Assembly: GCF_000192745.1 (NCBI RefSeq)
Contig: NC_015259.1
Span: forward strand, 2,247,001-2,311,000
Direction of reading: 5' to 3'
From: Polymorphum gilvum SL003B-26A1
Lineage (GTDB): Bacteria > Pseudomonadota > Alphaproteobacteria > Rhizobiales > Stappiaceae
DNA: 64,000 nucleotides
This document shows, piece by piece, positions 24,041-32,173 of the stretch. The translations under genes were made by a program, and so were the position numbers. The notes under the pieces are model-generated. The model had not been told where the DNA came from. It worked only from the letters and a program-made list of their open reading frames with translations, and did not search any database. Each line of letters opens with the position of its first letter. The stretch's first letter is position 1.

Positions 24041-24544
24041 ATGACGGCCGCGGCTCGCCTGCCGAGCGTCGAGGACATCTGGGGCTGGCTGGAGGAGGTG
24101 CCGGATCCGGAAATTCCGGTCCTGTCTCTCGTCGACCTCGGCGTCATCCGGTCCATTGGCTGGGACGGCGGCCGGCTGGTGGTCAAGGTGACGCCGACCT
24201 ATTCGGGCTGCCCGGCGACCAGCGTCATCAATTTCGAGATCGAGAAGGCGCTGCGCGACCACGGTATAACGGACCTTGTGCTCGAACGGCAGCTGTCGCC
24301 GGCCTGGACAACCGACTGGATCAGCGAGAGCGGGCGCGAGAAGCTGCGCGCCTATGGCATCGCGCCGCCGGTCGCCGGGACGGCCGTCTGCGGCAGCGGC
24401 GGCCAAGCGGATCCGGTCGTCGCCTGTCCGCGCTGCGGCTCGACCGACACGGCCCAGGTCAGCCGGTTCGGCTCGACCCCCTGCAAGGCGGCCTACCGAT
24501 GCAATGCCTGCCTGGAGCCGTTCGACTACTTCAAGTGCATCTGA
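24041..24544 (+). CDS. paaD: phenylacetate degradation protein PaaD (Fe-S assembly type)
   Basis: The 167-residue protein has an N-terminal MIP18/DUF59-type domain (VPDPEIPVLSLVDLGVIRSI; TYSGCPATSVI) and a C-terminal zinc-ribbon-like tail. The tail has four cysteine positions (CPRCGSTDT and YRCNACLEPFDYFKCI). PaaD is required for an active epoxidase and probably assists iron or cluster insertion. It is full length for the family and lies between paaC and paaE with short gaps. Confidence 0.93.
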   Translation: MTAAARLPSVEDIWGWLEEVPDPEIPVLSLVDLGVIRSIGWDGGRLVVKVTPTYSGCPATSVINFEIEKALRDHGITDLVLERQLSPAWTTDWISESGREKLRAYGIAPPVAGTAVCGSGGQADPVVACPRCGSTDTAQVSRFGSTPCKAAYRCNACLEPFDYFKCI

Positions 24545-24573
24545 CCAGGACACACGGACGCGAGAGACCCACC

Positions 24574-25650
24574 ATGGCGCAGTTCTATCCCCTGAGCGTT
24601 GCCGATGTCCGGCGCGAGACCCGCGACGCCGTCGTGGTGACGCTCATGCCGCGCGACGAGGACCGGCCGGTCTTCGACTTCATCCAGGGCCAATACCTGA
24701 CCTTCCGGCGCCTGTTCGACGGTGAGGAACTGCGCCGGTCCTATTCGATCTGCGCGGCGCGCGGCGAACCGGCCCTGAAGGTCGGCATCAAGCGCGTCGA
24801 CGGCGGTTGCTTTTCGACCTGGGCCAACGAGGACCTGAAAGTTGGCGACGTGCTGGAGGCGATGCCGCCGATGGGGTCGTTCCACAGCGCACTGGAGCCG
24901 GAGCGGGCGAAGACCTACCTCGGCTTTGCCGGCGGCAGCGGCATCACGCCGCTGCTCAGCATCATCAAGACGGTTCTCACGGCCGAACCGAAGTCCGATT
25001 TCACGCTGGTCTACGGCAACCGCTCGATCAACGCGATCATGTTCCGCGAGGAACTGGAGGACCTGAAGAACCTCTATCTCGGTCGCCTCAACGTCATTCA
25101 CGTGCTGGAGAGCGAGGCGCAGGACATCGATCTGTTCGCCGGACGGGTCGACGCGGACAAATGCGCGGCGCTGTTCGGATCCTGGATCCAGGTCGAGAAG
25201 GCGGACCAGGCCTTCATCTGCGGTCCCGAACCGATGATGCTGGCGGTTTCCGCGGCGCTTAGGGCGCATGGCATGCCGGAGAACCGGGTCAAGTTCGAAC
25301 TGTTCGCCAGCGGTCAGCCGGGGCGCGCGCGCCGGCGCGCCGCCGCGACCGGCGAGGCGGAAAAGGGTGACGTCTGCACCGCGACCATCACGGTCGACGG
25401 GGCCACACGGGTGGTGGAGATGCCCAAGCATGGCCAGTCGCTGCTGGAGGCCGCGCTCGGCGCCGATCTCGACGCGCCCTATGCCTGCAAGGCCGGCATC
25501 TGCTCGACCTGCCGGGCCATGGTGGTGGAGGGCGAGGTCGAGATGGAAGCGAACTATGCGCTTGAGGACTACGAGGTGCGGCGCGGCTACGTGCTGACCT
25601 GCCAGTGCTATCCGGTCACCGACAGGGTCGTGGTCGACTACGACCGGTGA
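24574..25650 (+). CDS. paaE: 1,2-phenylacetyl-CoA epoxidase reductase subunit PaaE
   Basis: The 358-residue reductase carries electrons from NADPH to the PaaA diiron site. An FAD-binding beta-barrel has the motif RRSYSICA. An NAD(P)H domain has FAGGSGITPLLSIIKT and FICGPEPMM. A C-terminal plant-type ferredoxin domain carries the [2Fe-2S] ligands in ACKAGICSTCRA and LTCQC. The order and length are standard. The ATG is at 24574. The next gene begins 32 bp after its stop. Confidence 0.95.
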   Translation: MAQFYPLSVADVRRETRDAVVVTLMPRDEDRPVFDFIQGQYLTFRRLFDGEELRRSYSICAARGEPALKVGIKRVDGGCFSTWANEDLKVGDVLEAMPPMGSFHSALEPERAKTYLGFAGGSGITPLLSIIKTVLTAEPKSDFTLVYGNRSINAIMFREELEDLKNLYLGRLNVIHVLESEAQDIDLFAGRVDADKCAALFGSWIQVEKADQAFICGPEPMMLAVSAALRAHGMPENRVKFELFASGQPGRARRRAAATGEAEKGDVCTATITVDGATRVVEMPKHGQSLLEAALGADLDAPYACKAGICSTCRAMVVEGEVEMEANYALEDYEVRRGYVLTCQCYPVTDRVVVDYDR

Positions 25651-25682
25651 CGGGCCGGAACGAGACGCCGGGGAGGGGCGCA

Positions 25683-26444
25683 ATGAGCGACGACATGACC
25701 ATGGCGGACTACCTGGCGGGAGGCGGCAAGCTGACCTCGCCGGCCAACGTCCCGCCGCGCTACCGCGCCGAGCTGATGCGGCTGATGGCGAGTTTCGTGG
25801 ACAGCGAGATGGCCGGATCGGCGGGCTTCGCCGACGTCATCAACTCCGGGCCCGGCATCAAGGAACGCATCGCCGCCGCGCGCATCGTGCTGGAAAAGCT
25901 GGATCATGCGGAGAAGGTGTTGACGATCATGGGTGACTTCGGCGCCGATACCGCGCGCTATGCCACCCACCATCCATGGACGTCGCGGCTGGCGCGGACG
26001 GCCGACATCGGCGCGAGCCGCGTCGCCGGCGACATGCGGCTCAGCGTGTTCCACTATCCGCTCGAGGGCTGGACGGATGCCGTCGCCATGAACGTCCTGA
26101 TGGGCCGTGCGACGGTGCTCCAGCTCCAGGAGCTGTGCGGGGTGTCCTATCAGCCGCTCACCGAGGCGTTCCGCGCGATCCTGCCGGTGGAGACCCGGCA
26201 CGCCGACCTCGGCGTCGAAGGACTGCGCAAGATCCTCGAGGATCCGGCGGCGGTCGCGCCAGTGCGTGCGGCGCTGGCCTACTGGCATCCGAAGGTCGCC
26301 GCGACCTTCGGCAGCGCGCAGTCGCAGCGCTTCGAGGCACTGCGTCGCCTCGGCCTGCGCAGCACGCCTAACGAAATCCTGCAGGAACGCTGGCGCGCCG
26401 ACGTCGCCGGCATCCTGTCCGACCTGGGCCTGCCGGCCCTTTGA
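25683..26444 (+). CDS. extra PaaA/PaaC-family ferritin-like protein
   Basis: The 253-residue protein belongs to the phenylacetic-acid-catabolic ferritin-like family (PF05138) but is neither PaaA nor PaaC, which are both present upstream. It has possible metal ligands in SEMAGSAGF, LEKLDHAEKVL and an EXXH in VETRHADLG. A second catalytic or scaffold role in the epoxidase, or a related oxygenase, is possible. No function is assigned in the canonical pathway. It sits in the operon between paaE and paaZ, with AGGGGCGCA before the ATG. It could have arisen by duplication of paaC. Confidence 0.75.
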   Translation: MSDDMTMADYLAGGGKLTSPANVPPRYRAELMRLMASFVDSEMAGSAGFADVINSGPGIKERIAAARIVLEKLDHAEKVLTIMGDFGADTARYATHHPWTSRLARTADIGASRVAGDMRLSVFHYPLEGWTDAVAMNVLMGRATVLQLQELCGVSYQPLTEAFRAILPVETRHADLGVEGLRKILEDPAAVAPVRAALAYWHPKVAATFGSAQSQRFEALRRLGLRSTPNEILQERWRADVAGILSDLGLPAL

Positions 26445-26470
26445 CCCCATTCAGCAAGCGAGACGATCCC

Positions 26471-28528
26471 ATGAGCCTTGGAACCGCAGACCTGCGTCCT
26501 CTTGAAAGCTATGTCCGCGGCCAGTGGGTGCGCGGCGCCGGCAGCGGCCAGGTGCTGCGCGACGCTGCGACCGGTGCGGCTGTCGCGCGCATCGATGCCT
26601 CCGGCATCGATTTCGCCGAGGTGCTCGCGCATGGCCGCACCAAGGGCGGGCCTGCGCTGCGCGCCATGACCTTCCACCAGCGCGCCGGGCTGCTGAAGGA
26701 TCTCGCCAAGCTGCTGATGGACGCCAAGGAGGAGTTCTATGCGCTGTCCTCGGCAACCGGTGCGACCCGCACCGACGGCTGGATCGACATCGAAGGCGGC
26801 ATCGGCACGCTGTTCGCCTATTCCTCGCTCGGCCGCCGGCAACTGCCGAACACGCATCTGCTGATCGACGGCGACCCGGAGAGCCTGGCCAAGGACGGCA
26901 GCTTCGCGGGCCAGCACATCCTGGCGCCGCTGGAAGGCGCCGCCGTCCATATCAACGCGTTCAATTTCCCGTGCTGGGGCATGCTGGAAAAGCTCGCGCC
27001 GACGCTGCTCGCCGGCATGCCGGCGCTGGTCAAGCCTGCGAGCCAGACCGCCTATCTGACCGAGCTGATGGTCCGGCATATCATCGATAGCGGCATTCTG
27101 CCGGAAGGGGCGCTGCAACTGGTGTGCGGCTCGGTCGGCGATCTGCTCGATCACGTCACCTGCCAGGACGTGGTCACCTTCACCGGCTCGGCGGCGACCG
27201 GACGGCGGTTGCGCACGCATCAGCGCATCGTCGACGCCTCGGTCCGCTTCACGATGGAGGCCGATTCCCTCAACGCCGCGATCCTCGGTCCCGACGCGGG
27301 ACCGGGCAGCGAGGAGTTCGACCTGTTCGTGCGGGAGGTGGTCCGCGAGATGACCGTCAAGGCGGGGCAGAAATGCACCGCGATCCGGCGCGTGCTGGTG
27401 CCGCGTGGCGCATGCGAGGCGGTGATCTCGGCGCTCGGCGCTCGGCTCGGCAAGACCAGCCTCGGCAACCCGGCCGAGGAGGGTGTGCGCATGGGGCCGC
27501 TGGCGAGCCTGACCCAGCGCGAGGAGGTGCGCGCGCGCATCGCGCTGCTGCGCACCGAGGCCGAACTCGCCTACGGCCATCCGGACAAGGTCGCGGTCGT
27601 GTCGGGCGACCCGGACCGCGGCGCGTTCCTCAATCCGGTGCTGCTCTATTGCGATAAGCCGGCGTCGAGCACGACGGTTCACGAGGTCGAAGCCTTCGGG
27701 CCGGTCGCCACCGTCCTTCCCTACGACACGCTGGAGGAGGCGGTCGAACTGGCCCGGCGCGGCGGCGGCAGCCTCGTCGCCTCCGTGTTCACCAACGATG
27801 CGACGGTCGCTCGCGAGGCGGTCGCCGGCCTTGCGCCCTGGCACGGACGGGTGATGATCGGCAACCGGGCCAGCGCGAAGACCTCGACCGGCCATGGTTC
27901 GCCGCTGCCGGTGCTCATCCACGGCGGCCCGGGTCGGGCCGGCGGCGGCGAGGAGATGGGCGGCGTGCGCGGGGTCACCCATTTCCTGCAGCGCTGCGCG
28001 GTCCAGGGTGCACCGGACCTCGTGACGGCGGTCGCCGGACGCTGGATCCGGGGTGCCGCGACGCGCAGCGACGGCGTGCATCCGTTCCGCAAGTCGCTGG
28101 CGGAGATTGAGATCGGCGACCAGCTGATCACGGGCACGCGCACCGTGACGCTGGAGGATATCGAGCATTTCGCCGAGTTCACCGGCGACACCTTCTATGC
28201 CCATATGGACGAGGCGGCGGCGAAGGCCAATCCGTTCTTCGACGGGCGGGTGGCGCACGGCTATTTCGTCGTTTCGGTGGCGGCCGGCCTGTTCGTGCAG
28301 CCGGACCCGGGGCCGGTGCTGGCCAACTACGGCGTCGACAATCTGCGCTTCCTGACGCCGGTCTATCCGGGCGACACGCTGCAGGTCGCGCTGACCTGCA
28401 AGGAGATCAATCCGCGCGAGGGGGCCGACTACGGCGAGGTGCGCTGGGACGCCACGGTGACCAACCAGAACGGCGCGGTGGTGGCGCAATACGACGTGCT
28501 GACGTTGGTCGCCAAGACATGGCCCTGA
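26471..28528 (+). CDS. paaZ: bifunctional oxepin-CoA hydrolase / 3-oxo-5,6-dehydrosuberyl-CoA semialdehyde dehydrogenase
   Basis: This 685-residue fusion enzyme opens the oxepin-CoA ring and oxidises the resulting aldehyde with NADP+. The N-terminal aldehyde dehydrogenase part (about 1-520) shows INAFNFPCWGMLEKLAPTLL, FTGSAATGRR and the nucleophile region KAGQKCTAIRR. The C-terminal MaoC-type hydratase part (about 540-685) shows DTFYAHMDEAAAKANPFFDG and VAHGYFVVS, giving the Asp and His of the active site. Both halves are complete. The ATG at 26471 lies 26 bp after the preceding stop. It ends 13 bp from the convergent paaR gene. Confidence 0.95.
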   Translation: MSLGTADLRPLESYVRGQWVRGAGSGQVLRDAATGAAVARIDASGIDFAEVLAHGRTKGGPALRAMTFHQRAGLLKDLAKLLMDAKEEFYALSSATGATRTDGWIDIEGGIGTLFAYSSLGRRQLPNTHLLIDGDPESLAKDGSFAGQHILAPLEGAAVHINAFNFPCWGMLEKLAPTLLAGMPALVKPASQTAYLTELMVRHIIDSGILPEGALQLVCGSVGDLLDHVTCQDVVTFTGSAATGRRLRTHQRIVDASVRFTMEADSLNAAILGPDAGPGSEEFDLFVREVVREMTVKAGQKCTAIRRVLVPRGACEAVISALGARLGKTSLGNPAEEGVRMGPLASLTQREEVRARIALLRTEAELAYGHPDKVAVVSGDPDRGAFLNPVLLYCDKPASSTTVHEVEAFGPVATVLPYDTLEEAVELARRGGGSLVASVFTNDATVAREAVAGLAPWHGRVMIGNRASAKTSTGHGSPLPVLIHGGPGRAGGGEEMGGVRGVTHFLQRCAVQGAPDLVTAVAGRWIRGAATRSDGVHPFRKSLAEIEIGDQLITGTRTVTLEDIEHFAEFTGDTFYAHMDEAAAKANPFFDGRVAHGYFVVSVAAGLFVQPDPGPVLANYGVDNLRFLTPVYPGDTLQVALTCKEINPREGADYGEVRWDATVTNQNGAVVAQYDVLTLVAKTWP

Positions 28529-28541
28529 GCGGGCCGTTTCC

Positions 28542-29138
28542 TCAGCGGACGGCCTTGACGCCTTCGAGGACGAGGGTTGCGGCGATGTCGGCGTAGTCCT
28601 CGCGCGAGATGGGTCCGTCGGGCCGGAACCACATGTAGACCCAGTTGAGCATGCCGAGCAGGCTCATGGTGACCGGGCGCAGCAGCGGGCGGTCGCGGTT
28701 GAGGTCGGGGTTGACGGCGAGGAGGGCGTCGGAATAGCGGCGCACGATGCGCCGCTCGATGGCCTTGATCGCCTCTGCCTTGTCGGCGGGCAGGGCGGGC
28801 ACGCCGGCGAGCTGGACCTTGTGCTTGTCGTTGGCGTCGCGATAGGCCTCGAGCGTTCGGCGCACCAGGGCGCGCAGGCGCTGGTCGGGGGCGAGGTCGG
28901 GCGCGTCGGCCTCTGCGATCGCCTCGTCGAGCTCCGACAGGTGGGCGTGGATGATGTCGAAGACCAGGTCTTCCTTGCTGGCGTAATAGTGGTAGAGCAG
29001 CGCCTTGGACACGCCGCAGGCGCGCGCGACCTCCGACATGGCGGCGCGGTCGATGCCCTTTGCGGCGAACAGCGCCGCCGAGCGGTTGAGGATGGCGTTG
29101 CGTTTGTCGTCGTAGTCGGCAGCGCGGGTGCGGGCCAT
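28542..29138 (-). CDS. paaR: TetR-family regulator of phenylacetate genes, PaaR type
   Basis: The 198-residue protein has a TetR helix-turn-helix (RNAILNRSAALFAAKGIDRA, then VSKALLYHYYASKEDL) and a C-terminal domain with WVYMWFRPDGPISREDYADI, as in PaaR proteins of beta- and alphaproteobacteria. PaaR represses paa genes and is released by phenylacetyl-CoA. It is the last gene of a paaG-paaI-paaK-paaR unit, so it is probably controlled by its own operator at 31945. The gene name is assigned from family and location. Confidence 0.85.
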   Translation of the reverse strand: MARTRAADYDDKRNAILNRSAALFAAKGIDRAAMSEVARACGVSKALLYHYYASKEDLVFDIIHAHLSELDEAIAEADAPDLAPDQRLRALVRRTLEAYRDANDKHKVQLAGVPALPADKAEAIKAIERRIVRRYSDALLAVNPDLNRDRPLLRPVTMSLLGMLNWVYMWFRPDGPISREDYADIAATLVLEGVKAVR

Positions 29139-29216
29139 GGCGAGCCTTCGTCCTTGGGGCGGGTGGCGGTCCCGTCGGGGCCGGGCGGTCTCAGCCGTCG
29201 GCGGCCCGTTCCGGAG

Positions 29217-30527
29217 CTATGATTTGGGTCGGTGATCGACGACGCGCCGGGCCTTGCCGAGCGACCGTTCCACCTTGCCGGGGTCGTTCACCTGGATCTT
29301 GGTGCTGACGCCGATCACGCTCTTGATGTGGTGGGCGAGTTCCCTTGCGGAGGCCGCGCGCGCCTCGGCGGAGGCCTGTGCCGGCGTCGCCTCGACATTC
29401 ACCGTCATCATGTCGAGCCGGCCGTCGCGCGTCAGTTCGATCTGGAAATGCGGCGCCAGGCCACGGCACTTGAGGATCAGCTCCTCGATCTGAGTCGGGA
29501 AGACGTTGACGCCGCGCAGGATGATCATGTCGTCGGAGCGGCCGGTGATTTTTTCCATGCGGCGCATCGAGCGCGCCGTGCCGGGCAGCAGGCGGGTCAG
29601 GTCGCGCGTGCGGTAGCGGATGATCGGCAGGGCCTCCTTGGTCAGCGAGGTGAACACCAGTTCGCCCTCCGAGCCGTCGGGTAGCACCTCGCCGGTAACC
29701 GGATCGATGATCTCGGGATAGAAGTGGTCTTCCCAGATGTGCAGGCCGTCCTTGGTCTCGACGCATTCGTTGGCGACGCCGGGCCCGATCACCTCCGACA
29801 GGCCGTAGATGTCGACGGCGTGCATGTCGAAGGCCTGCTCGATCTCGGTGCGCATGGCGTTGGTCCAGGGTTCGGCGCCGAAGATGCCGACGGCGAGCGA
29901 GGTTTCGCGCGGGTCGATGCCTTGCCGGCGGAACTCGTCGAGGATCGACAGCATGTAGGAGGGCGTGACCATGATGATGCGCGGCCGGAAGTCCGCGATC
30001 AGCGTGACCTGTCGCTCGGTCATGCCGCCGGAGATCGGCACCACCGTGCAGCCGAGCTTCTCGGCGCCGTAGTGGGCGCCGAGCCCGCCGGTGAACAGGC
30101 CGTAGCCGTAGGCGACGTGGACGATGTCGCCGGGCCGGCCGCCCGAGGCGCGAATCGAGCGGGCGACCACGTCGGCCCAGGTGTCGATGTCGCGCCGGGT
30201 GTAGCCGACCACCGTCGGCTTGCCGGTTGTGCCGGAGGAGGCGTGCAGGCGGACGATCTGCTCACGCGGGACGGCGAACATGCCAAAGGGGTAGGTGTCG
30301 CGCAGGTCGGTCTTCACGGTAAACGGGAATTTCGACAGGTCGGACAGGGTCCTGAGGTCGTCCGGATGGACGCCGGCGGCATCGAAGCGGGCGCGGTAGA
30401 AGGGCGAATTGGCATAGGCATGGGCAAGCGTTGCCTTGAGCCGCGCCAGCTGCAGCGCCTCGATCTCGTCGCGCGAGGCGGTCTCGATGGGGTCCAGGTC
30501 GCCGGGCCTGGGGGCAAGGTCTTCCAT
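29217..30527 (-). CDS. paaK: phenylacetate-CoA ligase
   Basis: This 436-residue adenylate-forming enzyme makes phenylacetyl-CoA from phenylacetate, ATP and CoA, the entry step of the pathway. It shows the P-loop-like motif HASSGTTGKPTVVGYTRRD, the YGLSEVIGPGVANEC segment and, near the C-terminus, TRDLTRLLPGTARSM with the hinge region. The length is usual for PaaK. GGAGGAGACC precedes the ATG. It lies between paaI and paaR on the minus strand. Confidence 0.95.
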   Translation of the reverse strand: MEDLAPRPGDLDPIETASRDEIEALQLARLKATLAHAYANSPFYRARFDAAGVHPDDLRTLSDLSKFPFTVKTDLRDTYPFGMFAVPREQIVRLHASSGTTGKPTVVGYTRRDIDTWADVVARSIRASGGRPGDIVHVAYGYGLFTGGLGAHYGAEKLGCTVVPISGGMTERQVTLIADFRPRIIMVTPSYMLSILDEFRRQGIDPRETSLAVGIFGAEPWTNAMRTEIEQAFDMHAVDIYGLSEVIGPGVANECVETKDGLHIWEDHFYPEIIDPVTGEVLPDGSEGELVFTSLTKEALPIIRYRTRDLTRLLPGTARSMRRMEKITGRSDDMIILRGVNVFPTQIEELILKCRGLAPHFQIELTRDGRLDMMTVNVEATPAQASAEARAASARELAHHIKSVIGVSTKIQVNDPGKVERSLGKARRVVDHRPKS

Positions 30528-30599
30528 TGGTCTCCTCCCGAGGATGACGCTTCTTGTTCGTGCCGAAGGACGCGCGTGTCAGACGTCCGGGGCGGTTGC

Positions 30600-31055
30600 C
30601 TAGTCGATGGTCGGTCCCGGCAGATGGGTGCCCTTGACGGTGCGCGAATGGCCGCGAAATTCGGCCACGTGGTCGCCGTTCTGGTTGATCACCCGGACGT
30701 CGTAGAGACCGCTGCGGCCGCCGCGTGCTGTTTCGGTGGCGATTGCGGTGAGTCGGTCGCCGGCGCGCGCGGGGGCCAGGTAGGTGATCGAGCAGTGCTG
30801 GGCGACGGTACGCTGGTTGTAGCTGTTGCAGGCGAAGGCGAAGGCGGAATCGGCGAGGGCGAAGATGAAGCCGCCATGGCCGGTCTTGTGACCGTTGGTC
30901 ATGGCCGGCGTCACGGTCATGGACAGCGTCGCCGTGCCGGGGCCGATCCGGTCGAGGCTGATGCCGAGTTCCTGTGTGGCGGTGTCGTCTGCCCACATGG
31001 CCCGTGCACTCGCCTCGGCGAGTTCCTGAGGGCTCATCCGGTCGACCGGCGTCAC
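30600..31055 (-). CDS. paaI: hotdog-fold acyl-CoA thioesterase PaaI
   Basis: The 151-residue protein has the hotdog signature NGHKTGHGGFIFALADSAFAFACNS. This includes the glycine-rich turn and the catalytic aspartate in ALADSAFA. PaaI hydrolyses phenylacetyl-CoA and ring-hydroxylated derivatives to free CoA when products stall. The start is placed at a GTG whose bases overlap the paaG stop (GTGA). An ATG 18 bases further in (MSPQE) is also possible. Confidence 0.92.
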   Translation of the reverse strand: MTPVDRMSPQELAEASARAMWADDTATQELGISLDRIGPGTATLSMTVTPAMTNGHKTGHGGFIFALADSAFAFACNSYNQRTVAQHCSITYLAPARAGDRLTAIATETARGGRSGLYDVRVINQNGDHVAEFRGHSRTVKGTHLPGPTID

Positions 31056-31852
31056 GAGCGCCTCCCGGTGAAGGCGGGCGGGCGCTTGGCCAGGAACGCG
31101 GCGACGCCCTCGGCGTAGTCCGAGGTGGCGCCGGCCTCGCGCTGCAGATCGCGTTCGAGGTCGAGCTGGGCATCGAGCGAATTGGTGGCAGCCGCCTGGA
31201 TCGCCTGCTTGGTTAGGCCGAGACCGATGGTCGGGCCACCGGCAAAGCCGGCGGCGAGGCTCTCGGCTTCGCTCATCAGGGCGTCGTCGTCGACGGCTTT
31301 CCAGATCAGGCCCCAGTCGGCGGCCTGTTCGGCGCTGAGCGGCATCCCGGTCAGGGCAAGCCCCTTGGCGCGCGCCTCGCCGACGAGGCGCGCCAGCGAC
31401 CAGGTGCCGCCGGAATCGGGAATGAGGCCGATCTTGCTGAAGGCCTGGATGAACCGCGCCGACCGCGCCGCCAGCACGATGTCGCAGGCAAGCGCGATGT
31501 TGGCCCCCGCGCCGGCGGCAACGCCGTTGACGGCGCACACGACCGGCTTCTCGATCGATCGGATCAGGCGCACCAGCGGGTTGTAGAACCGCTCCAGCGT
31601 GTCGCCGAGATCGGGCGTGCCGGACATCTTGGACGGGTCCCGGTCGCCGAGATCCTGGCCGGCGCAGAACGCCCGGCCGGCTCCGGTCAGCAGAATGGCG
31701 CGGACCGAACCGTCGCCGGCCGCCGCCTGCAACGCGTCGCGGAGCGCGCGGTGCTGGGCATCGTTGAAAGCATTCAGCTTATCGGGCCGATTGAGCGTCA
31801 GCCGTGCGACCCCGGCCGATACGTCGACCAGGACGGTGTCCTGCATATCCAT
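31052..31852 (-). CDS. paaG: 2-(1,2-epoxy-1,2-dihydrophenyl)acetyl-CoA isomerase
   Basis: This 266-residue crotonase-fold enzyme turns the ring epoxide into oxepin-CoA and also isomerises a later double bond. Family motifs are present: LNRPDKLNAFND, AGRAFCAGQDLGDRD (oxyanion hole), NGVAAGAGANIALACDIV and FSKIGLIPDSGGTW, which contains the acidic residue of PaaG. It is the first gene of the minus-strand paaGIKR unit. GGGGAGGAG precedes the ATG. A PaaR-type operator lies 93 bp upstream. Confidence 0.93.
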   Translation of the reverse strand: MDMQDTVLVDVSAGVARLTLNRPDKLNAFNDAQHRALRDALQAAAGDGSVRAILLTGAGRAFCAGQDLGDRDPSKMSGTPDLGDTLERFYNPLVRLIRSIEKPVVCAVNGVAAGAGANIALACDIVLAARSARFIQAFSKIGLIPDSGGTWSLARLVGEARAKGLALTGMPLSAEQAADWGLIWKAVDDDALMSEAESLAAGFAGGPTIGLGLTKQAIQAAATNSLDAQLDLERDLQREAGATSDYAEGVAAFLAKRPPAFTGRRS

Positions 31853-32173
31853 GCGTTATCTCCTCCCCGGGCGCCTTGCGGTCGCCGACTGTGGCCAGCC
31901 TGCCCGCATCGGGTGCCCGATGGAAGAAAGATGTTGCATAAACCGACCGGACGGTCAATATAACCGTTGCGCCGCGACTGTGCCGGCAGCCTCTGAACCG
32001 CCGAGGAGGGCGGGAGGCTGTCTGGCGGCGTCGGCCGATGCGAGGGGAGTTCGGGGGAGCCGAACGCGCCGGAAGAGGACCGGCGTGATCGGGAGCGGCG
32101 CCTTGTGCGCAGGCACTCTACCTGAGGGCAGCCTTGCAAAACGCAGCGGGCCAAACGCAGTGGGAGGAACTCA
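31853..32173 (+). promoter_or_regulatory. divergent control region between paaG and the ABC importer
   Basis: This 321-bp gap separates paaG (minus) from the branched-chain-type binding protein gene (plus). It has an AT-richer core around 31925-31970 containing a PaaR-like palindrome. The right half is GC-rich with no gene I can support. Both transcripts probably start here, so one bound regulator could control uptake and catabolism together. Confidence 0.65.
31945..31956. promoter_or_regulatory. PaaR operator candidate between paaG and the importer
   Basis: The site reads GACCGGACGGTC and has the same GACCG-NN-CGGTC design as the box upstream of paaA. It lies in the AT-rich core of the divergent region, where promoters for both directions are expected. 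Confidence 0.6.

Noticed and set aside
26279-28489. Open frame of about 736 codons antisense to paaZ
   Set aside because: paaZ has all catalytic motifs of both domains. The antisense frame has none and no ribosome site.
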